A stretch of 64,000 nt of DNA from Streptomyces candidus. Its GTDB lineage: Bacteria; Actinomycetota; Actinomycetes; Streptomycetales; Streptomycetaceae. The stretch covers positions 62,001-126,000 of the forward strand of contig NZ_JACHEM010000001.1 of assembly GCF_014207445.1 (NCBI RefSeq), read 5' to 3'. The notes below the pieces were generated by a model. It was not told the origin of the DNA. It worked only from the letters and a program-made list of their open reading frames with translations, and made no database searches. Positions 1 through 8,027 of the stretch are shown in pieces (position 1 is the stretch's first letter; the number at the start of each line of letters is the position of its first letter). Both the position numbers and the translations under genes were made by a program.

Positions 1-1841
1 GGGTCGACGGGACGGCGTACGTCGGGGGTCGGGATGGCCCGCTTCCCCGAGAGGTACTGCCCGGTGATCGACTGCTTGTTGGCGAGCAGCCCCTTCAGGG
101 AGCCGCTGTGCACGACGTTGCCGCCGTGCTCGCCCGCGCCGGGGCCGATGTCGACGATCCAGTCGGCGACCTTCATGGTGTCCTCGTCGTGCTCGACGAC
201 GATCAGGGTGTTGCCCATGTCGCGCAGTCGCACCAGCGTCTCGATGAGGCGGTGGTTGTCGCGCTGGTGCAGGCCGATGGACGGCTCGTCCAGGACGTAC
301 AGCACGCCGACCAGGCCGGAGCCGATCTGGGTCGCGAGCCGGATGCGCTGTGCCTCGCCGCCGGACAGGGAGCCCGCCGGGCGGTTCAGCGACAGGTAGT
401 CGAGGCCGACGTCGACGAGGAAGCGCAGCCGCTCGTTGACCTCCTTCAGCACCCGCTCGGCGATCTTCTTGTCGCGGTCGTTCAGGGTGAGCTGCGCGAG
501 GAAGTCGGCGCACTCGCTGATCGACATCGAGGAGACCTCGGCGATGGACTTCTCCATCACCGTCACCGCCAGGATCAGCGGCTTGAGGCGGGTGCCCGCG
601 CAGGTGGGGCAGGGCACCTCGCGCATGTAGCCCTCGAAGCGTTCGCGGCTGGAGTCGCTGTCGGATTCCGCGTGCCGGCGCTTCACGAACGGCACCGCGC
701 CCTCGAAGGAGGTGGTGTAGGCGCGCTCGCGGCCGTACCGGTTGCGGTAGCGGACCTCGATCTGCGTCTTGTGGCCGTACAGCAGGGCCTTCCTGGCGCG
801 CTGCGGCAGCCCCGCCCACGCCATCTGCGTGCTGAAGCCCAGCTCGCTCGCCAGGGCGTTGACCAGGCGGGCGAAGTAGTCCTTGGTGTGTCCGTGCGAC
901 CAGGGGTGGATGGCGCCCTCGTCGAGCGACTTGTCCGGGTCGGGGACGATCAGGTCGGCGTCGACCTCCATGCGCGTACCGATGCCGGAGCAGTCGGGGC
1001 AGGCGCCGAAGGGCGAGTTGAAGGAGAACGAACGCGGTTCCAGCTCCTCGAACGACAGGTCGTCGTAGGTGCAGTAGAGGTGCTCGGAGTACATCCGCTC
1101 GCGGTCCGGATCGTCCGCGTCGAGGTCGACGAAGTCGAGGATGACCATGCCGCCGGAGAGACCGAGGGCGGTCTCCACGGAGTCGGTGAGCCGCCGCTTG
1201 GCGCTCTCCTTCACGGTGAGGCGGTCGATGACCACCTCGATGGTGTGCTTCTCCTGCTTCTTGAGCGTGGGCGGCTCGGTCAGCTGGATGGTCTGGCCGT
1301 CGACCCGGGCCCGGCTGTACCCCTTGGTCTGGAGCTCCGCGAACAGGTCGACGAACTCGCCCTTGCGCTCGCGCACGAGCGGCGAGAGGACCTGGAACCT
1401 GCTGCCCTCGGGCAGCTCAAGGACCTTGTCCACGATGGCCTGCGGGGACTGCCGGGAGATGGGCCGTCCGCACTCGGGGCAGTGCGGCTTGCCGATGCGG
1501 GCGAAGAGCAGACGGAGGTAGTCGTACACCTCGGTGATGGTGCCGACCGTCGAGCGCGGGTTGCGCGAGGTCGACTTCTGGTCGATGGAGACGGCCGGCG
1601 AGAGGCCTTCGATGAAGTCCACGTCCGGCTTGTCCATCTGGCCGAGGAACTGCCGTGCGTACGAGGAGAGCGACTCGACGTACCGGCGCTGCCCCTCGGC
1701 GAAGATCGTGTCGAACGCGAGGGAGGATTTGCCCGATCCGGAGAGACCCGTGAAGACGATCAGGGAGTCCCGGGGGAGGTCGAGCGAGACGTTCTTGAGG
1801 TTGTGCTCGCGAGCGCCACGAACGATGAGACGGTCGGCCAC
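1..1841 (-). CDS. uvrA: UvrABC excinuclease subunit A, 3' part cut by window edge
   Basis: This is the DNA-damage-recognition ATPase of nucleotide excision repair, which acts as a dimer and loads UvrB. Read on the minus strand, the protein opens [19 protein letters not shown] and carries the first Walker A (GLSGSGKSS, near residue 31), the [14 protein letters not shown] stretch, the first zinc-finger half (PHCPECGRP), a CPTC pair, the ABC signature [12 protein letters not shown] and Walker B with [12 protein letters not shown]. About 613 codons are present; the second ABC half lies beyond base 1. I chose the GTG at 1841 because UvrA proteins start with ADRL; an in-frame GTG at 1853 sits too close to the AAGG at 1854-1857. 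UvrB (8028-10154) is on the same strand upstream. Identification is very secure. Confidence 0.96.
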   Translation of the reverse strand, partial: MADRLIVRGAREHNLKNVSLDLPRDSLIVFTGLSGSGKSSLAFDTIFAEGQRRYVESLSSYARQFLGQMDKPDVDFIEGLSPAVSIDQKSTSRNPRSTVGTITEVYDYLRLLFARIGKPHCPECGRPISRQSPQAIVDKVLELPEGSRFQVLSPLVRERKGEFVDLFAELQTKGYSRARVDGQTIQLTEPPTLKKQEKHTIEVVIDRLTVKESAKRRLTDSVETALGLSGGMVILDFVDLDADDPDRERMYSEHLYCTYDDLSFEELEPRSFSFNSPFGACPDCSGIGTRMEVDADLIVPDPDKSLDEGAIHPWSHGHTKDYFARLVNALASELGFSTQMAWAGLPQRARKALLYGHKTQIEVRYRNRYGRERAYTTSFEGAVPFVKRRHAESDSDSSRERFEGYMREVPCPTCAGTRLKPLILAVTVMEKSIAEVSSMSISECADFLAQLTLNDRDKKIAERVLKEVNERLRFLVDVGLDYLSLNRPAGSLSGGEAQRIRLATQIGSGLVGVLYVLDEPSIGLHQRDNHRLIETLVRLRDMGNTLIVVEHDEDTMKVADWIVDIGPGAGEHGGNVVHSGSLKGLLANKQSITGQYLSGKRAIPTPDVRRPVD

Positions 1842-1990
1842 GCCGGTCCGCACCTTTCTTGAGAGGAGCAGGGGTGCTGGGGATCCCCCGTCGGGGTCCC
1901 GGGACGGTCCTGCTCGGTCCGGGACTGATGCCGGCTCCGGGTTTTCAGGGCTTCCGGGGATTCCAGGCTAGAGGGGTCTGCTGAGCGTTG

Positions 1991-2031
1991 TCCTTGAGTT
2001 CAGCTCTGTGCTTCAGCTCTGTACTCAAGGA
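1991..2031. promoter_or_regulatory. Inverted repeat with internal direct repeats upstream of uvrA
   Basis: Nine-base arms TCCTTGAGT (1991-1999) and ACTCAAGGA (2023-2031) are perfect complements. Between them the 11-mer TTCAGCTCTGT occurs twice (1999-2009 and 2012-2022). A further CCTTGAG half-site lies near 2053. It sits 150 to 190 bases upstream of uvrA and about 120 upstream of the divergent gene at 2153, so it could be an operator for either. It does not resemble an actinobacterial LexA box. The regulatory role is inferred from position and symmetry only. Confidence 0.35.
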
Positions 2032-2152
2032 TGCCTGAGGCCCAGATGTTCCCCTTGAGCGTATAGCACGTACATTCGATTCCCGGACCGTGCCCGCCGA
2101 CTTCATCCGAACGAGTGGCCCGGCGGATCGGGGTCGGCATATCGTCTGCCCC

Positions 2153-2839
2153 ATGAATGATCATGTGCACGATCTGGCGCTGCTGAACGACGCCACGGAC
2201 CGCCTGCTCGCCCGCGCGTCCGGGCTGGACAACGCCGCCGTCGCCGAACCGTCACGGCTGCCCGGCTGGACGCGCGGCCACGTACTGGCGCACCTGGCCC
2301 GCAATGCGGACGCCCTGCTGAACGTCCTCGCCGGACGCCCCATGTACGCCGGCGCCGAGGCCCGGAACGCGGACATCGCCCGCGACGCCCCGCGCCCGCT
2401 GGACGCACAGCTCCAGGACGTACGGGCGACGGCCGACGCCTTCGCGGCGGCGGCCGACGCGAGCGCCGACTGGAGCCGCACCGTCGAGCTGCGCAACGGC
2501 GTCACGGACTCGGCGTCCCGGGTGCCGTTCCGGCGCCTGGTGGAGGTCGAGCTGCACCACGTGGACCTCGGCATCGGCTACGAGCTGGAGGACCTCCCCG
2601 AGGAGTTCACCGGGCGCGAGATCGCCTTCCTCGCCGACCGCTTCACGGGCAGCGCGACCGTGCCGCCCACGACGCTGACCGCCGCCGACGGACAGCGGTG
2701 GACCACCGGTGGAGCGGACGGCGAGCCGGTGACCGTGACGGGCGGCGCCGCCGACCTCCTGGGGTGGCTGGCCGGCCGCCGCGACGGGTCCGCGCTGACC
2801 GCCTCCGGCGGCCCGCTGCCCGTACTGCCGCCGCTGTAG
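2153..2839 (+). CDS. Maleylpyruvate isomerase family, mycothiol-dependent enzyme (DinB-like fold)
   Basis: A 228-residue protein of the actinobacterial mycothiol-dependent maleylpyruvate isomerase (MDMPI) family. The N-terminal metal-binding DinB-like domain shows the characteristic LPGWTRGHVLAHLARNAD stretch (about residues 36-55) and a second histidine cluster VEVELHHVDLGIGY, which supply metal-ligand histidines in the family. The C-terminal quarter is the small domain with the TGGAADLLGWLAGR motif. Family members transfer, isomerise or cleave substrates with mycothiol, but the substrate here cannot be read from sequence. I start at ATG 2153 (MNDHVHDL); no Shine-Dalgarno is visible, so the transcript may be leaderless. 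An upstream in-frame GTG at 2090 would add a non-homologous tail. The next gene follows 22 bases later. Confidence 0.85.
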   Translation: MNDHVHDLALLNDATDRLLARASGLDNAAVAEPSRLPGWTRGHVLAHLARNADALLNVLAGRPMYAGAEARNADIARDAPRPLDAQLQDVRATADAFAAAADASADWSRTVELRNGVTDSASRVPFRRLVEVELHHVDLGIGYELEDLPEEFTGREIAFLADRFTGSATVPPTTLTAADGQRWTTGGADGEPVTVTGGAADLLGWLAGRRDGSALTASGGPLPVLPPL

Positions 2840-2861
2840 GCGCGGTACTAGGCTGCCCGGT

Positions 2862-3518
2862 ATGACGTACAGCGGAGTGGTGAAGGTCGGCGGTCCCGCG
2901 GATGTGCACGAACTCAGGGACCTGATGATCTCGAAGGTCGCCGTCGGGTCGATGAACAACAACGCGTACTTGCTGCGCTGCCGGGAGAGCGGTGAGCAGC
3001 TGCTGATCGACGCGGCCGCCGAGCCGCACACCCTGCTGACGCTGATCGGCGACGACTCCGTCGCGTCGGTGGTCACCACCCACCGGCACGACGACCACTG
3101 GCAGGCCCTCGGTGAGGTCGTGGCGGCCACCGGTGCGCGCACATTCGCGGGACGGCACGACGCGGAGGGCATCCCCGTCCCGACGGACGTGCCGCTCGAC
3201 GACGGCGACACCGTGCGGGTGGGCCGCGTGGAGCTGACCGCGCGGCACGTGGCGGGACACACACCGGGCAGCATCGTCCTCGTCTACGACGACCCGCACG
3301 GCCACCCGCACGCCTTCACCGGCGACTGCCTCTTCCCGGGCGGCGTGGGCAACACCTGGGGCGACGCACAGGCGTTCACGTCGCTGCTGGACGGCGTACG
3401 GCGGCAGCTCTTCGACCGGCTGCCGGACGAGACCTGGGTGTACCCGGGGCACGGCGGTGACACCACTCTCGGCGACGAGCGCCCGCACCTCGCCGAATGG
3501 CGCGAGCGCGGCTGGTGA
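2862..3518 (+). CDS. MBL-fold metallo-hydrolase (glyoxalase II-like)
   Basis: A 218-residue metallo-beta-lactamase-fold protein. The signature metal site THRHDDHW is near residue 73; further ligands are in GHTPGSIVL, FTGDCLFPG and YPGHGGDTTLGDE, giving the HxHxDH ... H ... D ... H pattern of a dinuclear zinc hydrolase. The compact length and layout match glyoxalase II or persulfide-dioxygenase-like hydrolases. Substrates in this family are usually thioesters, and together with the mycothiol-type enzyme 22 bases upstream a low-molecular-weight-thiol pathway is possible, but that is inference. A strong hairpin follows about 190 bases after the stop. Confidence 0.85.
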   Translation: MTYSGVVKVGGPADVHELRDLMISKVAVGSMNNNAYLLRCRESGEQLLIDAAAEPHTLLTLIGDDSVASVVTTHRHDDHWQALGEVVAATGARTFAGRHDAEGIPVPTDVPLDDGDTVRVGRVELTARHVAGHTPGSIVLVYDDPHGHPHAFTGDCLFPGGVGNTWGDAQAFTSLLDGVRRQLFDRLPDETWVYPGHGGDTTLGDERPHLAEWRERGW

Positions 3519-3708
3519 CCGCTCCCCGCCACGGCTCCTTCGCGCGGTCGTGACCGCGGGGCCCTCCCCGGAGGCCGGGTTCTGCCGGAACACCGGCCGG
3601 CGGGGAGGGTCCGGCCTTGCGGGCGCCCCGCGCCGGCGACGCACGCCCGCGGTCCCGGCCGTGCACGGCTGCCCGGGACGCCGTACTGCCGGACACGGGA
3701 GAGCCGGA

Positions 3709-3751
3709 AACGGGAGAGGTGGACGGCGCGCAGCCGTCCACCTCTCCCGTT
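3709..3751. terminator. Perfect 18-bp hairpin, bidirectional terminator
   Basis: Arms 3709-3726 and 3734-3751 are exact reverse complements (18 bp) around a 7-base loop. It lies between the convergent ends of the MBL-fold gene and terC, 17 bases from the terC stop. There is no T-run, as is usual for Streptomyces terminators. Confidence 0.8.
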
Positions 3752-3767
3752 GTCGTGCGGCCGTCGG

Positions 3768-4754
3768 TCAGGAGTCGACGGAGGTCTTGTCCGAGGTGCC
3801 GGCCGCGGCCGCTTCGCGCTTCTTGTTGGCGATCAGGCTGGTGATCGTCGTGATGAGGAGCACACCGCCGATGACCGACAGCGAGAAGGCGATCGAGATC
3901 TCGGGCACGTGCACCCCGTTCTCGTGCAGAGCGTGCAGCACCAGCTTGACGCCGATGAAGCCGAGGATGACGGACAGCCCGTAGCTCAGGTGGACCAGCT
4001 TCTTCAGCAGTCCGCCGATCAGGAAGTACAGCTGGCGCAGACCCATCAGCGCGAAGGCGTTCGCGGTGAAGACGATGTACGGGTCCTGGGTGAGACCGAA
4101 GATCGCGGGGATCGAGTCCAGCGCGAACAGCACGTCGGTGGTGCCGATGGCCAGCATGACGACCATCAGCGGCGTCATGACGCGCTTGCCGTGCTTCTGG
4201 ACGAAGAGCTTGGTACCGCTGTACTTGTCGTCGACGCCGAAGCGCTTCTCGGCGGCCTTCAGGAGGCGGTTCTCCTCCCACTCCTCGTCGTCCTGGTCGG
4301 CACGCGCCTCCTTGATCAGCTTCCACGCGGTGTAGATCAGGAACGCGCCGAAGATGTAGAAGACCCACGAGAAGTTGGCGATGACCGCGGCACCGGCGGC
4401 GATGAAGATCGCGCGCAGCACCAGGGCGATCAGCACGCCGATGAGCAGCACCCGCTGCTGGAGGTGCGTCGGCACGGAGAACTTCGCCATGATCAGGACG
4501 AAGACGAAGAGGTTGTCGACGCTGAGGGACTTCTCGGTGACGAAGCCGGCGAAGAACTCTGCGGATGCCTGACTCGTGCCGAAGACCAGCAGGCCGAGGC
4601 CGAAGAGGATGGCCAGGGCGATCCAGACGACCGTCCAGGTTCCGGCTTCCTTGATCGAAACGTCGTGGGGCTTGCGCCCGATGAAGAAGTCCACACCGAT
4701 CAGGGCCGCGAGGCCCAGAACGGTGAAGACCCACGTGCTCGTTGAAACGTCCAC
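3768..4754 (-). CDS. terC: TerC family integral membrane protein
   Basis: A 328-residue TerC/Alx-family membrane protein with eight or so hydrophobic segments. Family hallmarks are SLSVDNLFVFVLIM and the second acidic membrane motif DVLFALDSIPAIFG; both carry the conserved acidic residues in membrane helices that are thought to bind metal. A hydrophilic loop rich in K, E and D lies mid-protein and a short charged tail follows. TerC/Alx proteins are linked to manganese export and metal loading of exported proteins. The start is GTG 4754 with GGAGG at 4759-4763. The leader carries a manganese riboswitch whose 3' hairpin contains that ribosome site, so translation should rise with manganese. Two TerD-family genes follow upstream on the same strand. 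Confidence 0.95.
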   Translation of the reverse strand: MDVSTSTWVFTVLGLAALIGVDFFIGRKPHDVSIKEAGTWTVVWIALAILFGLGLLVFGTSQASAEFFAGFVTEKSLSVDNLFVFVLIMAKFSVPTHLQQRVLLIGVLIALVLRAIFIAAGAAVIANFSWVFYIFGAFLIYTAWKLIKEARADQDDEEWEENRLLKAAEKRFGVDDKYSGTKLFVQKHGKRVMTPLMVVMLAIGTTDVLFALDSIPAIFGLTQDPYIVFTANAFALMGLRQLYFLIGGLLKKLVHLSYGLSVILGFIGVKLVLHALHENGVHVPEISIAFSLSVIGGVLLITTITSLIANKKREAAAAGTSDKTSVDS

Positions 4755-4758
4755 TGCG

Positions 4759-4912
4759 CCTCCGGCAGATAGCTACGGCAACTCACTCAGCGTCGTCGCT
4801 GCCGGAGGTCTCCTCCACCCGGGGCCGCCCACTGGCGCACGCCGGGCCGATGCCCCGGGACCGAGGGCGGTCCGTATTGACGGGTACATCGCAGGTCGGG
4901 AGTACTCCCCTC
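4759..4912 (-). promoter_or_regulatory. yybP-ykoY (manganese) riboswitch in the terC leader
   Basis: Read on the minus strand, the leader contains in order the three conserved blocks of the yybP-ykoY aptamer: GGGGAGTA (complement of about 4898-4910), GTCAATACGG (4872-4881) and GAGACC (4807-4812). The same blocks precede E. coli alx, a terC homologue. After GAGACC, a 9-bp stem pairs 4800-4808 with 4759-4767. Its distal arm contains the GGAGG that serves the GTG at 4754, so the expression platform would hide the ribosome site. This was assigned by eye from motif order, spacing and the gene it precedes; a covariance-model score is lacking. Confidence 0.8.
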
Positions 4913-5010
4913 CGCTCCGTCGAGAGTACCGGTATTACCAAGAAAAGGTAAAGCGATCAGTGGATCCGTGTTGAATGCGCAGGTCAGATCGCTTTGCCGG
5001 GGCTTGAAGG

Positions 5011-7125
5011 TCAGCGTCCCAGGGCGCGCCGCGCCGCCGCGACCTGACTCAGCACGTTCCACAGCACCTGGCTGCCGGGCGGCGCGAGCAGCGGTTCGTA
5101 CGTCCAGGCGTGGCCCACCCACGGATCGGCCAGGTGCTCGTCGGGCACCGGGGTGAGTCGCAGCAGCGAACGCCACAGCGGGTCGAGCACCGGCCCGTAC
5201 CCGCTCGCGTCCTCGCGGTCGGCCACCATCATGAGGTGCACGCCGACGGACGGACCCTCGTCCGCGAGATAGCGGAGCTGCGTGACGGCACGGTCGTCGA
5301 AGCCGTGCGGGAAGTCGTTGACGATCAGCAGCTGCTCGGCGGTGTCCACGTGCGGCGGCAGCGCGTCGGCGGCGCCGGCCCTGATCGCCATCTGGACCAG
5401 GTCCACCCGCTCGGTCAGCCCGGCCAGGACGGTCGCCACTCCCTGGGCGCCGGCCGCGGGCGGCGAGGCCAGCACTCCGGACTTCACCAGCGGGGCGAGC
5501 GCGGCGGAGGCGGAACCCGCCGGATCGATGACGTGCACGGTGAACTCCCCGGCCGGGTAGGCGCCGAGCAGCCGCGCCGCGTGGGCGACGGCCGTGTCCA
5601 TGGACTGGCGGCGCAACTGGTCGGTGTCCATCGTCATCGCGGCCTCGGAACCGGTCCGTCCGCTGTCGATCCACAGACCCCGCTCCAGCGGGAGCCGGAC
5701 AAGGAGCGGGATGTGCAGGTCGGGCCGCTCGGGCAGGTGCAGGTCGCCGATGCGCAGCGCCATCGGCATCTCCATGGGGACGCGGTAGGCGTGCCAGGCC
5801 GGGTTGTCCCAGCGGGCGAACGACGGCGGCAGCGCGGGCTCGACGACGTCCGACTCGGCGATCAGCTGGGCCAGGTCGCGGTCCAGGACCGCGCGGGCCT
5901 GCTCGACGAGCCGGTCGCGTTTGGTGCGGGCGCTCTCACGGGCGAGGTCACCGGTGCCGCCGATGCGGCTGCGGGGGTCGGAGAGGACCTTGTCGAGCTC
6001 CTGCTCCATCCGGGACTCGGCGAAGTCGACGGCACTGCGGTAGGCGGCGGCGCTGCGGGCCAGGTCCTCGAACATGCCCCAGACCTGGTTGTAGAGGCGT
6101 TCGTCCATGGACCAGCCGGCCGCGTCACCGGCGACGGGGCGCGGAGGCTGACCGGCCGGCCCCGGCGGGGACTGGGACGGCGGCGCGGGCCGGGACTGGG
6201 CCGGCGGTGCGGGCGGGGGTGGCGGGGGTGCGGCGGCCTTTTTGCGGCGGGGGTGGCTGTAGTCGACGGGGCCGCTGCTCGGCGGTGGCTGTGCGGGTGT
6301 GACGGCGGGAGGCACGGTTCCGGCGGCGGGCTGCCGGTCGGAGGCGCCTGCGGAGGCGGCGGACGGGGCGGCGGGGGCCGCGGACCCGGGGGGCGCCCCG
6401 GTGGTGCCGGCGGTGGGGTTCACGGTGGTGCCACCGTCGGAATGCCCTGCCGGGCCGCCGGTGAGGTCCGCGGCCGGGTGGCGTACCGCGTCCTGGCGGG
6501 CCGGGTGGGTCCGGTGGCGGACCCCGTCGCCCTCCGCAGCAGTACGGGGCGGGGGTGCGACCACCGAACGTGCCAGCCCCCTGCCGACGGCGTCCTGGAT
6601 GACCGCGGTCAGCTCATGGGCCTGCGCGAGGCCCTGGTCGGCGAGCAGCTCGGCGAGGCCGCCCGCGTACCCCTGGCCGACGGCCCGGACCTTCCAGGCG
6701 TCGCCCCTGCGGTAGAGCTCCAGGGCGACGACGGCGGACTCGGCGTCCAGTCCGGTGAGCGTGAAGGTGGCGATCTCGGCGCCGTCCAGCGCGGTCACGG
6801 CCGCGAAGGGGGCGGCGACCGCGCCGAAGCGGGTGGGGAAACCGGTCGCGACGGGCAGGGCGAGCAGTACGTGCACCCGGTGCGTGGCTTCGGGCAGCGC
6901 CCCCAGGTCGACGGCGAGCCGGTGGTCGGCCGCGGCCTGCCGGGACACTTCCAGACCGGGCAGGTGGGGCGTGCCCGGATGGGCCACCCATTCGACGCCC
7001 CGTACGGTGCCGTGCTCGTCGCCGAGCGTGGCTCCGGCGACGACCGGCTGACCGGCCGAGATCCGGATCTCCAGACGGGCCTGGGGCAAGGGGTGGTTCT
7101 GCCCCCGGACCAGTTCGGCGGTCAT
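5011..7125 (-). CDS. TerD-domain protein fused to a degenerate FtsK-like domain
   Basis: A 704-residue three-part protein. Residues 1 to about 165 are a TerD-type beta-sandwich (LELYRRGDAWKVRAVGQGY is the usual C-terminal strand region). Residues 190-330 are a proline/alanine-rich linker, including runs of P around 300. Residues 340-704 begin with a charged, probably helical segment and then show an FtsK/SpoIIIE-like layout: GLWIDSGRTGSEAAM (about 483-497) stands where the P-loop should be, and EQLLIVNDFPHGF (597-609) resembles Walker B. The P-loop lysine is missing, so ATP hydrolysis is doubtful. The start ATG 7125 has GGGGGAG seven bases upstream. The next TerD gene lies 155 bases upstream on the same strand. 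Role in tellurite- or metal-type stress is inferred from the TerD part. Confidence 0.8.
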   Translation of the reverse strand: MTAELVRGQNHPLPQARLEIRISAGQPVVAGATLGDEHGTVRGVEWVAHPGTPHLPGLEVSRQAAADHRLAVDLGALPEATHRVHVLLALPVATGFPTRFGAVAAPFAAVTALDGAEIATFTLTGLDAESAVVALELYRRGDAWKVRAVGQGYAGGLAELLADQGLAQAHELTAVIQDAVGRGLARSVVAPPPRTAAEGDGVRHRTHPARQDAVRHPAADLTGGPAGHSDGGTTVNPTAGTTGAPPGSAAPAAPSAASAGASDRQPAAGTVPPAVTPAQPPPSSGPVDYSHPRRKKAAAPPPPPPAPPAQSRPAPPSQSPPGPAGQPPRPVAGDAAGWSMDERLYNQVWGMFEDLARSAAAYRSAVDFAESRMEQELDKVLSDPRSRIGGTGDLARESARTKRDRLVEQARAVLDRDLAQLIAESDVVEPALPPSFARWDNPAWHAYRVPMEMPMALRIGDLHLPERPDLHIPLLVRLPLERGLWIDSGRTGSEAAMTMDTDQLRRQSMDTAVAHAARLLGAYPAGEFTVHVIDPAGSASAALAPLVKSGVLASPPAAGAQGVATVLAGLTERVDLVQMAIRAGAADALPPHVDTAEQLLIVNDFPHGFDDRAVTQLRYLADEGPSVGVHLMMVADREDASGYGPVLDPLWRSLLRLTPVPDEHLADPWVGHAWTYEPLLAPPGSQVLWNVLSQVAAARRALGR

Positions 7126-7280
7126 CGCCTGTCTCCCCCACGTCGGTCGTGCGCCTGTCACGCCTGCCGGTACTGCGTGCGTGCTGAGTCCACGCGTGCG
7201 TCTGCCGCGTTGCGAGACGTGGCAGCTCCCGGGGGGCTGCCGCCTCCGGGAGCTGCGGTGCTGCTGCGGTCCTTCGGGGT

Positions 7281-7859
7281 CTACAGCTGCGGCAGGATCG
7301 ACGGCATCAGGTCCTGGAAGGTGCGCCCGTTGGCCGGGTTCCCGAGGGCCGTCATCTGCCAGCCCGCACCCGCGCGGTGCACCTTCGCCATGATCTGGGC
7401 GGTGTACTGGCCGCCGCCGTCGAGGGTGTAGCGGGCCAGTTCCTGGCCGTTGGTCTCGTCCACGATGCGGCAGAACGCGTTCTGCACTTCCTGGAAGGTC
7501 TGGCCGGTGAAGGAGTTCACCGTGAAGACGATCTGGTCGATGTGCACCGGTACGCGCTGGAGGTCCACCAGGATCGACTCGTCGTCGCCGCCCTGCCCGG
7601 CGCCGCCGACCAGGTTGTCACCGGTGTGCTTGACCGAACCGTCGTCGCTGACGAGGTGACGGAAGAAGACGACGTCCACCGGCTGCTTGTCGGCGAACAG
7701 CACCGCCGACGCGTCGAGGTCGACCTCGCGGGTGCGCGAGCCGAACAGACCACGGCGGGGGGCTGCCTGCCAGCCGAGCCCCATCCGCACTGCGGTCAGG
7801 GTTCCCCCGTCGCTCTTTTGCAGGTTGATGGCCTGACCCTTGGTCATGTTGACCGTCAC
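7281..7859 (-). CDS. TerD family calcium-binding stress protein
   Basis: A 192-residue single-domain TerD/CABP-family protein. The family-defining calcium sites are seen as HTGDNLVG and GDDESILVDL, followed by the core IVFTVNSFTGQTFQEVQNAFCRI and the closing strand LARYTLDGGGQYTAQIMAKVHR. It starts at GTG 7859 with GAGAGGGG six bases ahead. TerD proteins bind calcium and belong to tellurite-resistance and general stress systems; in Streptomyces related proteins affect development. It lies between the TerD-FtsK-like gene and uvrB on one strand, so a common stress locus is likely, although 155-base gaps leave room for separate promoters. Confidence 0.93.
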   Translation of the reverse strand: MTVNMTKGQAINLQKSDGGTLTAVRMGLGWQAAPRRGLFGSRTREVDLDASAVLFADKQPVDVVFFRHLVSDDGSVKHTGDNLVGGAGQGGDDESILVDLQRVPVHIDQIVFTVNSFTGQTFQEVQNAFCRIVDETNGQELARYTLDGGGQYTAQIMAKVHRAGAGWQMTALGNPANGRTFQDLMPSILPQL

Positions 7860-8027
7860 GCGCTACCCCTCTCCACAGACCCCACCACCGCCCGTGTGTG
7901 CGGTTGTCAGCACCCTATGCAGTGACCGGCGAGGGGTCGCAGCCCCGGTGCGTTTTGTGTCGTTCCTGCAACACTCGGCGGCTCAGCCGCCTCGTGACGC
8001 ACCGGAGTTCGCCGTCCGTCCCCCGCC

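Noticed and set aside
108..1862. Long plus-strand open frame opposite uvrA
   Set aside because: It is the complement of uvrA; its V/D/G/L-rich composition is the usual shadow of a high-GC gene and shows no motif.
2060..2085. LexA-like box (CGAAT-GTACG) on the minus strand upstream of uvrA
   Set aside because: Only one half resembles the CGAAC-N4-GTTCG consensus; the other half does not match.
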